Source of the DNA: an uncultured Synergistales bacterium
Lineage (GTDB): Bacteria; Synergistota; Synergistia; Synergistales; Aminobacteriaceae
Length of the DNA: 64,000 bases
Direction: 5' to 3'
Assembly: GCA_905234075.1 (NCBI GenBank)
Contig: CAJOGI010000004.1
Location: forward strand, 124,001-188,000
Part shown: positions 51,187 through 58,313 of the stretch, one piece after another
How positions within the stretch are numbered: the first letter of the stretch is position 1
Layout of the letters: the number at the start of each line of letters is the position of its first letter
Program-made: the position numbers and the translations under genes
Notes under the pieces: model-generated
Told to the model about the DNA's origin: nothing
The model's input: only the letters and a program-made list of their open reading frames with translations
The model's database searches: none

Positions 51187-52827
51187 CTATAAATATCGTA
51201 TATACATCATTGTCAGGTCATCAGACTGAGGAGCCGTCCGCACGAAAGCCGCGACCTGATTTTTCACATAATCTATAAGCTCCTGTGCGCTCAAATTTTT
51301 CGCGTTCACAACGTGAGCATTCAGCGCGTCCAGCAGTCTAACTTCCCCGAAGAACTCGTGCTCGCAGTTCTCCGCCTCCGTAACTCCGTCAGTGTAGAAT
51401 AAAATCCCGTCGCCCTGTAAAAGCGAAAGAGAATCTTCCTTAAATTTAGCTTTATCGTCGATGCCTAAAAAGCCGTTTTGCGCTATTGGCAGGTATTCAA
51501 AAACACCGCCTCTGGAAATCAGCGGCGGGTTGTGCCCAGCGTTGACGTAGGTGAATTTTCCTGTTCTTACGTTCAGGACTCCGGCGAAAACCGTCACAAA
51601 CATTAGGCTGTCGTTGCCTCGACAGAGTTGGAAGTTAGCATAGCTAACTGCTTCGGCCAGTGCTCCCGGCTCGTCCGGTGCAATATAGATAAAGTTTGCC
51701 AGCAGGATTTGAGCCTTGCTCATGGTAAGTGCCGCCGGAACGCCTTTGCCGGATACGTCCGCGATTATGAAAGCTACACGGTTTTCATCGATGGTGTAGA
51801 AGTTGTAGAAGTCTCCGCCGACTTCTTTAGCTGCGTCCATTATTGCAGCTATGTCAATCTCTGATCGAATGGCAAAATTTGTGGGAAGCATGGAGAGCTG
51901 AATATTCCGCGCCACGTTAAGTTCTGACTGAACCTGCTCCTGCTTTCTTGTAACCTGCGTTAGATTAATAATGTAATCGACAGTCTGCTCTTCCATCGTA
52001 TCGATAGCACGTGCAAGCTGACCGATTTCGTTTGACATTCTGATGGACTCGCCAAGTTTTGATTCTGAAAGGCTGTTCTTCACTGCAAAGCGCGATATTT
52101 CCTTCGTAACGGCCTTGATAGGGTTTAAGAGCCATCGACGAAGTCCCCACAGCACAAGATAAAGGATAACCGCCAGCAACAGCATTGCCCACCCCAAAAC
52201 TTTATACGCATGTCTGTATATGACGGTGCGCAGCTTTTCCATTTTTCTCTGGACGCAGATAAGCCCTGCCACTCGATCCTCTTTTGTCTTGACGGGGATA
52301 ACAACAGTAATATGATCTTCCTCCCACTGCTGAGGCTGCACAACCATAGCATATTTTGCGCCTTGATATATCTCGGCATAAGCCTTTCGTTGAGCATCGC
52401 CGGATTTAGCCACAGTACCGCCGGGATACAGCACCATCTCAGGATAATCTTCAAGTAGGGAAGGGTGTACCACTGTCAGACCAAAACGAATACGGCCGTA
52501 GTCCTCCCCTTCCGTCTGAATGAGGTAGATCATCAAAACTCCCTGAGAGTCCCGGTTTGCCAGACGCTGCCACTCACTCTGAATTTGACGTCGCTCCTCC
52601 GGGTGATTTCCCCCGTCCGCCGTTAGGTAGTCAGCTATATGATCGGGATTGAGGTATGTTCGCGCAGTCCTTGCAGTATGATAGGCCGCCTCAACGTACT
52701 GATCAATAACGGCCTTAGTTATCTCCCGGCTGCCGATATAAACGATGACATAACACAAAAAGACGAGCACGAGTGCCACACTGGTAAGAACCTGGACACT
52801 CAGGCTCGTTTTGAGGGCTTTAATCAT
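51187..52827 (-). CDS. Membrane SpoIIE/RsbU-type Ser phosphatase with sensor domain
   Basis: 546 aa. Helix at about 10-32, periplasmic sensor region to about 205, second helix at about 210-232 (VLGWAMLLLAVILYLVLWGLRRW), HAMP-like region to 290 and a coiled coil, then a PP2C-type phosphatase: DAAKEVGGDFYNFY (metal Asp), FIIADVSGKGVPAALTMS, YVNAGHNPPLIS, LFYTDGVTEAEN and APQSDDLTMMYIRYL. It should dephosphorylate STAS-Ser-P on sensing an outside signal. ATG overlaps the STAS stop (ATGA). Confidence 0.93.
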   Translation of the reverse strand: MIKALKTSLSVQVLTSVALVLVFLCYVIVYIGSREITKAVIDQYVEAAYHTARTARTYLNPDHIADYLTADGGNHPEERRQIQSEWQRLANRDSQGVLMIYLIQTEGEDYGRIRFGLTVVHPSLLEDYPEMVLYPGGTVAKSGDAQRKAYAEIYQGAKYAMVVQPQQWEEDHITVVIPVKTKEDRVAGLICVQRKMEKLRTVIYRHAYKVLGWAMLLLAVILYLVLWGLRRWLLNPIKAVTKEISRFAVKNSLSESKLGESIRMSNEIGQLARAIDTMEEQTVDYIINLTQVTRKQEQVQSELNVARNIQLSMLPTNFAIRSEIDIAAIMDAAKEVGGDFYNFYTIDENRVAFIIADVSGKGVPAALTMSKAQILLANFIYIAPDEPGALAEAVSYANFQLCRGNDSLMFVTVFAGVLNVRTGKFTYVNAGHNPPLISRGGVFEYLPIAQNGFLGIDDKAKFKEDSLSLLQGDGILFYTDGVTEAENCEHEFFGEVRLLDALNAHVVNAKNLSAQELIDYVKNQVAAFVRTAPQSDDLTMMYIRYL

Positions 52828-53126
52828 CCTTCAATCGGAATATGATCGCTGAAGTGGGATATAGCAAAGACGTTCTTGATAACCTCGTTAGCGTGAATGA
52901 TTTTGATAGGGCCGTCGCCAAAGCTGCGTTTCGCTTTCAGTAGGGAACGGAGCCCCGCAGAAGAAATGTACTCCAAGCCGGCAAAGTCAAGCGTTACTTC
53001 CTTGACTCCAAGTACAGATGCTGCAAACTCCTTGTCGAACTCTTGGGACGTTATCGTGTCCAAGCGTCCGTTAAGTGTCAGTATGAGGGACGTTCCCTCG
53101 ACACTCTTAGTGATTTCTAAAGACAT
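52824..53126 (-). CDS. STAS-domain anti-sigma-factor antagonist-type protein
   Basis: 100 aa, a single SpoIIAA/RsbV-like domain. VEGTSLILTLNGRLDTITSQEF and VTLDFAGLEYISSAGLRSLL; the Ser before AGLR is the expected phospho-acceptor. First gene of the NRPS operon, overlapping the phosphatase by 4 bp. It should be the substrate of both the phosphatase and the MATE-fused ATPase domain. Leader: AAGGAGCGTTTTTTATG. Confidence 0.94.
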   Translation of the reverse strand: MSLEITKSVEGTSLILTLNGRLDTITSQEFDKEFAASVLGVKEVTLDFAGLEYISSAGLRSLLKAKRSFGDGPIKIIHANEVIKNVFAISHFSDHIPIEG

Positions 53127-53257
53127 AAAAAACGCTCCTTATTTAGAAAATTAAAATTATATGTTCTGCAATATAACACATATATTATTATAATTTAAGC
53201 ATGACATACTTTTTAGTTTTTCGCAATAAGTGCCTCCAAACAAGAACTCCCCAAATT

Positions 53258-53285
53258 ATAAAAAGCCCGTTTATTGACGGGCTTT
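53258..53285 (-). terminator. Intrinsic terminator of the NCS2 permease gene
   Basis: Minus strand: arms AAGCCCGT and ACGGGCTT with a 6-base loop, then TTTTTATAATT. It separates the permease transcript from the NRPS operon promoter region. Confidence 0.85.
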
Positions 53286-53314
53286 CGTGTTTTTCATAAC
53301 CTAGTGAAATCAGG

Positions 53315-54718
53315 TTAAATTCCTCTTGGCTTAATATCAATTCCGCGTTCTTCAGGAGTGCCGGGAATGAGCGAATCGCAAATAGCAGCACAAAGTCCGG
53401 CGACAGCCATAGGTGTTTTTAATACTGCCCATACCATTCCGCCTAAGGTCTGTGAGAACTGGCTGCTCTCCGGGTTCATAAAAATAGCCTGATTAGCTTC
53501 GACCCAGCCGGGAAGGCCGAGAGCCATTAAGAACGCGAAGCCGACTATCAAAATATTTCTTTGGCTGCCCATATCGGCACGCATTAAAACTTGAATGCCC
53601 ATTGCTCCGATCGTTCCGAATAATGCTATGTAGGCACCTCCGATTATCGGCGACGGCATTGTGGCTATCAACGCGCTTAATTTTCCGACAAAGCTCATGA
53701 GAATTAATATCACTGCTCCGGTTCTTACGACGACACGCGAGGCAACACCGGTCAAGCTGATCAGACCTATGTTTTCAGTATATGAAGTCGTGCCGACCGA
53801 GCCGAACACGCCCGATAATGCGCAGCAGAGACCCTCAGCTCCGATGCCGCGGCTTATCGTTTCGGAATCAGGGTCTTCAACGCCCGAAGCGTACGAAACT
53901 GAATGATAGTCGCCGATTGATTCGATCATTGTCGCAAAAAATCCTGCAAGCAGAGCCGCAAAAGCCATTAAGCTGAATTTAGGCATACCCCACGGAATTA
54001 TTACGGTCTTAAAGTCCCTGAACCAAGGAGCATCGGTTACACGCGTAAGATCTACATAAGCAGGGTGATTGGGCGCAAATGTTCCGTTCTGAGATAAGAA
54101 CAGGCAGGCGCAGTAAGTTATAACGATTGCTAAGAGTATCGCAAAAATATTTACGTACTTATTTCTTAAAACGAGGCTGAACAGGAAAATTAATATGACA
54201 ACTGCTAGGGAGGCTGGCCAGTAATTTGCAGCGTTGCCCTGTACGGCAGTTCCGGCGAGTGAAAATCCTATTGCCATTATGACCGGTCCGATGACTACGG
54301 GCGTTATTACCTTGCGGATAATTCCGACTATTCTGCTGTAGCCTATTATTGAGAGAATAATTCCGCCTGCGATCAATCCTCCGCCCATATACTGCATGAC
54401 CGTTTCAGGGCCTGATGCTTTGTAAAGGGCTATGACCGTCATGACCGAAGGGATAAAAGAAAAGCTCGATCCCTGAACTATTGGAAGTCCTGAACCGAGC
54501 TTTTTGCTGGTCTGAATGAGTGTCGCAACGCCCATTCCGAAATATACGCAGGAAATCAGCGAAGCAATTTGTAAAGCGTCCATTCCCATTGCTGGGCCAA
54601 ATATTAAAGGAACTAGAGTGGTTGAACCGAAAAGCGTTAATACGTGCTGCGCGCCTGAGAGAAGAGTTATAAAGAAAGGCGGCCTGTCGTTTATTCCGTA
54701 AATCATTTTTCTGGCCAT
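53315..54718 (-). CDS. NCS2-family nucleobase (uracil/xanthine) permease
   Basis: 467 aa with about 13 membrane segments. PPFFITLLSGAQHVLTLFGSTTLVPLIFGPAMGMD at the N-terminus (about 12-46), QGSSFSFIPSVMTVIALYKASG, GPVIMAIGFSLAGTAVQG, FFATMIESIGDYHSVSYASG and GVFGSVGTTSYTENIGLISLTGVASR are standard NCS2 motifs, with Glu and the NCS2 signature in place. Imports uracil, xanthine or urate with H+. Start ATG after TAGGAGG. Confidence 0.9.
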   Translation of the reverse strand: MARKMIYGINDRPPFFITLLSGAQHVLTLFGSTTLVPLIFGPAMGMDALQIASLISCVYFGMGVATLIQTSKKLGSGLPIVQGSSFSFIPSVMTVIALYKASGPETVMQYMGGGLIAGGIILSIIGYSRIVGIIRKVITPVVIGPVIMAIGFSLAGTAVQGNAANYWPASLAVVILIFLFSLVLRNKYVNIFAILLAIVITYCACLFLSQNGTFAPNHPAYVDLTRVTDAPWFRDFKTVIIPWGMPKFSLMAFAALLAGFFATMIESIGDYHSVSYASGVEDPDSETISRGIGAEGLCCALSGVFGSVGTTSYTENIGLISLTGVASRVVVRTGAVILILMSFVGKLSALIATMPSPIIGGAYIALFGTIGAMGIQVLMRADMGSQRNILIVGFAFLMALGLPGWVEANQAIFMNPESSQFSQTLGGMVWAVLKTPMAVAGLCAAICDSLIPGTPEERGIDIKPRGI

Positions 54719-54795
54719 ATAGTAAAAAACCTCCTAAAAAAAATTAATTTCCGGGCAGAAGATTTTAAGGAAATATAAAATTTTTGTCAAGAGCT

Positions 54796-54833
54796 AAAAA
54801 AAACAGCCCCCGAAAAATTTTCGAGGACTGCTG
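54796..54833 (-). terminator. Intrinsic terminator of the AGCS gene
   Basis: Minus strand: CAGCAGTCCTCGAAAA pairs imperfectly with TTCGGGGGCTG, then TTTTTTTT, 34 bp past the stop. Confidence 0.75.
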
Positions 54834-54866
54834 AAAAATTTATTTTTTCTAAAATTATTTTTATTT

Positions 54867-56528
54867 TTAGATTACTGATAACGCCGCGACTGCAAGAATA
54901 ACTGACAGGAAACCGAGCAGCGTCTGTCTCTTGTATGCAACAATGAGGCCGATTATAGCCGCAAGCGTCGCAAAAATCGTCGTGTGTGCAAAGAACGCGA
55001 GAGTTCCGAAGGCTACGCCGATAACTCCGAGCGTAATAAACTGAGCCTTTGAAACTAAAACTTTATGGCTTGCACTTAATACTCTGTCGTCAGGCGTTCC
55101 GTAATTTTCTTCGTAATCGTCAACAATGCGTTTCAGCGTCGCCGAAAGAATTAACAGTCCGATTAAGTTCGGCAGTGCCATTAATCCGTTGAGCGTGTCC
55201 GAAATATCCCAGATGTTATTAAGGAACTGGTTACCCTCTGCTCCTAAGAACTGTGAGCCGGCCGCGCCGATTATTATCATGCAGATCCAAAGAATTTTCA
55301 TGATAGGCTTTGTCCATACGCCGAATAAATAAGTAATTGAAGTTTCAGCGTACCAGTACCAGCCTAAAATCGTTGTGAACGCGAACAATAATAATCCGAT
55401 TGAAAGAATATATTTTCCGGGTGCTCCGAGAGCGTTTTCAAATGCCCTCAACGTAAGCTGTGCGCCTGTTAAATCCGGCGAGCCCGTAAGAGTTCCGGTT
55501 GACATGACAACAAGAGCCGTCATCGTGCAGATAACGATCGTGTCCATGAATACTTCAAAAATTCCGTAGAAACCCTGCTGAACGGGGTGCTCAACGCTTG
55601 CTGTTGCGTGGACCATAGGGGCGGAACCCATACCGGCTTCGTTGGAGAAAACGCCTCTAGCGATACCGCGCTGTACTGCTTCTTTAACTCCCCAGCCTGC
55701 CAACGCTCCGGGCAGTGTCTCTAACGGGTCATTGAATGCTAAATGTATAGCGTTAGCGATAACTCCGGGAAGAGCCGCCGAATTAATGACGAGGACGTAA
55801 ATTGCTCCGAAGATATAGAAAATTGCCATGAAGGGCACTACGTAAGTCGTAACTGTTGAAAGGCTCTTTAATCCGCCGATTATGACGAGCGCAACGAGAA
55901 CGGCCATAACAATTCCGCTGTAAAGGTGATTAATTCCCCAGCCCATTGACATTGCTTCAGCCGCCGAGTTTGCCTGAGTGGCCGCGCCGATTCCAAATGA
56001 GGCCAAGAAAGCGAACAGGGCGAATAAAACTGCGAGCAGCTTTCCGATAAATTTCCCAAGTCCCGGACCAAGCACTTCGCCCGCGCCCTTCTCAAGGATA
56101 TACATCGTGCCTCCGCGCCAATCGCCGTGAGCGTCCTTCTGTCTGTAGTGGACGGCCAGCGTAACTTCAGCAAACTTTGTGCACATACCAAACAAAGCCG
56201 AAATTAACATCCAGACTAACGCGCCAGGGCCTCCTAAGTGAAGAGCCGTAGCAACACCGGCAACGTTACCTGTTCCGACTGTCGCCGCCATTGCCGTAGC
56301 CATTGCCGCGAATGATGAAATTGATTTATCTTCGCCGGATTTTTTTCTGAAGCTGAAAACTTCCGAGAGAGACGCGAAGAAATATCTGAACTGCGGAAGG
56401 CCGAGCAGAAGCGTCAAATAAACGCCTGTACCCACGAGCAAGATCAGAACGGGTGCACCCCAGACAAAGCTGTTGACGATACCGTTATAATACATAATTT
56501 TTTCCATTACTGCTTGCATTTCCTGCAT
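54867..56528 (-). CDS. Alanine/glycine:cation symporter (AGCS family)
   Basis: 553 aa with 11-12 helices. SSFAAMATAMAATVGTGNVAGVATALHLGGPGALVWM (about 76-112) is the AGCS core, with MCTKFAEVTLAVHYR, RGVFSNEAGMGSAPMVHATA (family signature) and STGTLTGSPDLTGAQLT. It takes up alanine or glycine with Na+, which would feed the glycine-reductase route encoded at grdC/grdD. Leader AAGGAGCGTGTG shares its extension with three other minus-strand genes here. Confidence 0.92.
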   Translation of the reverse strand: MQEMQAVMEKIMYYNGIVNSFVWGAPVLILLVGTGVYLTLLLGLPQFRYFFASLSEVFSFRKKSGEDKSISSFAAMATAMAATVGTGNVAGVATALHLGGPGALVWMLISALFGMCTKFAEVTLAVHYRQKDAHGDWRGGTMYILEKGAGEVLGPGLGKFIGKLLAVLFALFAFLASFGIGAATQANSAAEAMSMGWGINHLYSGIVMAVLVALVIIGGLKSLSTVTTYVVPFMAIFYIFGAIYVLVINSAALPGVIANAIHLAFNDPLETLPGALAGWGVKEAVQRGIARGVFSNEAGMGSAPMVHATASVEHPVQQGFYGIFEVFMDTIVICTMTALVVMSTGTLTGSPDLTGAQLTLRAFENALGAPGKYILSIGLLLFAFTTILGWYWYAETSITYLFGVWTKPIMKILWICMIIIGAAGSQFLGAEGNQFLNNIWDISDTLNGLMALPNLIGLLILSATLKRIVDDYEENYGTPDDRVLSASHKVLVSKAQFITLGVIGVAFGTLAFFAHTTIFATLAAIIGLIVAYKRQTLLGFLSVILAVAALSVI

Positions 56529-56590
56529 GGTAAAATCACACGCTCCTTAAAATAAAAGTGTAAAAATTTTCTATATATTATACACGAATG

Positions 56591-56726
56591 AAAAATCACG
56601 GCGAAAAATTTTTTGTGAGGCTGAAAAATTTTTTGTGATTCTATTTTTTTTTGAAGCTCTGGAAAATTTTATGAGAGTTAAAAATTTTTGAAGTTTTTGT
56701 AGGTGTAAAAGTAGTTGCAAAAAAAT
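56591..56726 (+). repeat. Dispersed intergenic repeat, copy D
   Basis: Best match to copy A: AAAAATCACGGC, AAAAATTTTTTGTG twice, GATTCTATTTTTTTTTGAAG, AAAATTTTATGAGAG, then GTAGGTGTAAAAGTAGTTGC and an A-run. Lies between divergent genes. Confidence 0.82.
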
Positions 56727-56748
56727 TCTCTCCTTTGCCGAGAGAATT
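56724..56748. terminator. Hairpin abutting repeat copy D
   Basis: AATTCTCTC and GAGAGAATT arms; on the minus strand it is followed by TTTTTTT from the repeat end. No minus-strand gene ends here, so its role is unclear. Confidence 0.5.
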
Positions 56749-56798
56749 TACTTTTAAAAATTATAACATGCTAAAATTATTAGCGGGGTGATTTTTTT

Positions 56799-57029
56799 AT
56801 GGGCGTAAATTTGAACGATGCGGAATATTTTGCTGATACGATTTCAAAAAGAATTGGACAGCTTATCGATGAACGAAATATTTTAAGACGTGAGCTTTCC
56901 AGAAATTCAAGCGGAAATTTAGAACAGAGCAAAGAGTTTGTCAGGCTTTTTCAGGAAAATATAATTTCAAACGCAGCCTCCGCCGAAAAATTTGAAAGGC
57001 TTGAGCATATTCTTTTAATGAGGTATTAA
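56799..57029 (+). CDS. Small charged helical protein, function unknown
   Basis: 76 aa, all-helical in appearance with heptad-like spacing (TISKRIGQLIDERNILRREL, then FVRLFQENIISNAASAEKFERLEHIL). Not recognised. It is followed 3 bp later by a ZapA-like gene, so a role in division or as its partner is possible but only by context. The start GTGATTTTTTTATGGG has GGGGTG as a modest ribosome-binding site. Confidence 0.6.
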   Translation: MGVNLNDAEYFADTISKRIGQLIDERNILRRELSRNSSGNLEQSKEFVRLFQENIISNAASAEKFERLEHILLMRY

Positions 57030-57032
57030 AAA

Positions 57033-57284
57033 ATGAGAACTTCACGCGATGTCTATCTGACTATAGGGAAAAGTTCCTACACAATGAATACGCCGATTGA
57101 TAATGAGGTGCTTGACAGAATAAAGTGCCTTATCGACGAAGCCTGCGGAGAAATTGTCAAAGGCGCAAAGCAGGAAGATATTTTAATGCTGACGTGCGTC
57201 AGGCTTGCTTACTCGCTCGACACAGTAAACGAAAAATTGAAAAAAATTCTTGCACGCATAGAAGGAGAAAACAAAAATGGCTGA
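57033..57284 (+). CDS. ZapA-like small protein
   Basis: 83 aa. VYLTIGKSSYTMNTPIDNEVLDRIKCLIDEACGEI followed by EDILMLTCVRLAYSLDTVNEKLKKILARIE (N-terminal beta hairpin, then two helices) has the layout of ZapA, the FtsZ-ring stabiliser. Similarity is weak and by eye, so treat as tentative. The next small gene starts inside its 3' end (ATG 57277). Confidence 0.5.
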   Translation: MRTSRDVYLTIGKSSYTMNTPIDNEVLDRIKCLIDEACGEIVKGAKQEDILMLTCVRLAYSLDTVNEKLKKILARIEGENKNG

Positions 57285-57405
57285 TATTTTTTTCGTGGTT
57301 TTAATTGCCGCCGGAATATTTTTTGCGCTGAGATATATAAAAAATACTCCTCACTGTGCCCACAACTGCGACGAATGCAGACACCCATGTAGAGTTAGGA
57401 GTTAG
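57277..57405 (+). CDS. 42-aa membrane protein with Cys-rich tail
   Basis: ATG 57277 behind AAGGAG, overlapping the previous stop by 8 bp. One helix (DIFFVVLIAAGIFFALRYI) followed by PHCAHNCDECRHPCRVRS. The layout resembles the small FeoB-associated Cys-rich membrane proteins, though no feoB is near. The last codons and stop come from an AGGAGTTAG repeat. Confidence 0.6.
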   Translation: MADIFFVVLIAAGIFFALRYIKNTPHCAHNCDECRHPCRVRS

Positions 57406-57416
57406 AAATTAGGAGG
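57391..57416 (+). repeat. AGGAGTTAGGA-type short repeat
   Basis: AGAGTTAGGAGTTAGAAATTAGGAGG (26 bases, read as units AGAGTTAGG, AGTTAGAA, ATTAGGAGG). It gives the stop of the 42-aa gene and the ribosome-binding site of the glyoxalase gene. Confidence 0.75.
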
Positions 57417-57423
57417 TTTTATT

Positions 57424-57795
57424 ATGAAATTCAAAATGGTACACGAAAATTACAACGTGCAAAATCTTGAAAAGTCGCTCGATTTCTATGAAAAGGCTCT
57501 TGGCCTCACTGAACGCAGACGCAAGACAGCTCCTGACGGTTCGTTCATAATCGTATTCATAGGCAATGATGCTTCGGAATTTGAGCTTGAGCTGACTTGG
57601 CTTGCCGATCACCCTCAAAAATACGACATAGGCGAAGAAGAATTTCATCTTGCTTTTCATGTTGACGACTTCGCCGCAGCTCATGAACTTCACGAAAAAA
57701 TGGGCTGTATCTGCTTTGAAAATCACAGCATGGGAATCTATTTCATTCAAGACCCGGACGGCTACTGGCTTGAGGTAATTCCGGCAAAGCGGTAA
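57424..57795 (+). CDS. Glyoxalase I / VOC-family protein
   Basis: 123 aa. The VOC pairs of betaalphabetabetabeta units are seen: MVHENYNVQNLEKSLDFYEKALG (metal His7), EFELELTW (Glu), HLAFHVDDFAAAH (His) and FIQDPDGYWLEVIPAKR (Glu). All four metal ligands of lactoylglutathione lyase are in place. It may detoxify methylglyoxal, or act on another thiol adduct since glutathione is uncertain in this lineage. The repeat-derived AGGAGG serves as ribosome-binding site. Confidence 0.85.
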   Translation: MKFKMVHENYNVQNLEKSLDFYEKALGLTERRRKTAPDGSFIIVFIGNDASEFELELTWLADHPQKYDIGEEEFHLAFHVDDFAAAHELHEKMGCICFENHSMGIYFIQDPDGYWLEVIPAKR

Positions 57796-57862
57796 TTCAG
57801 GCATAAGGCAGGAAATTTCTAACTTCTCACAAAAAAAATTAAAGGAGAAAAAATTTTTTATC

Positions 57863-58312
57863 ATGAAAGTAATTTTGAAATCAGACGTTAATAAACTTGG
57901 CAAGGCCGGAGCCCTGCTTGACGTGAGCGACGGTTACGCTAGGAATTTTCTTTTGCCGAAAAATCTTGCGCTCGAAGCAACTCCGGCAAAGCTCAACGAA
58001 TGGAAAAACGAACAGGCCCGCATGAAAGCAAAGGACGCTAAAGACCACGCTGAAGCGTTAGAGATCCAGAAAAAAATTCAGGGCAAATCCGTCAACATTG
58101 CCGGAAAAGCCGGAGACAACGGAAAATTATTCGGAAGCATTACGCCTGCGCAGATTGCCGAAGCTCTTGAGGCTCAACACGGCCTGAAAGATTTTGACAA
58201 GAGAAATATAAAACTTGACGAAGTTGTCAAACAGCCCGGAAATTTTAAGTTTTCTGTGAAATTATATCCTAACGTTCAGGCGGATATGACGCTGGTAGTA
58301 ACTGTAGCTTAA
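57863..58312 (+). CDS. rplI: 50S ribosomal protein L9
   Basis: 149 aa. MKVILKSDVNKLGKAGALLDVSDGYARNFLLP is the L9 N-terminus (residues 1-32), with the long helix and a C-terminal domain (GKLFGSITPAQIAEAL). AAAGGAG precedes the ATG. It starts dnaB 1 bp after its stop. In many bacteria it follows rpsF-ssb-rpsR-DUF2232, which here lie 44 kb away. Confidence 0.97.
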   Translation: MKVILKSDVNKLGKAGALLDVSDGYARNFLLPKNLALEATPAKLNEWKNEQARMKAKDAKDHAEALEIQKKIQGKSVNIAGKAGDNGKLFGSITPAQIAEALEAQHGLKDFDKRNIKLDEVVKQPGNFKFSVKLYPNVQADMTLVVTVA

Positions 58313-58313
58313 A

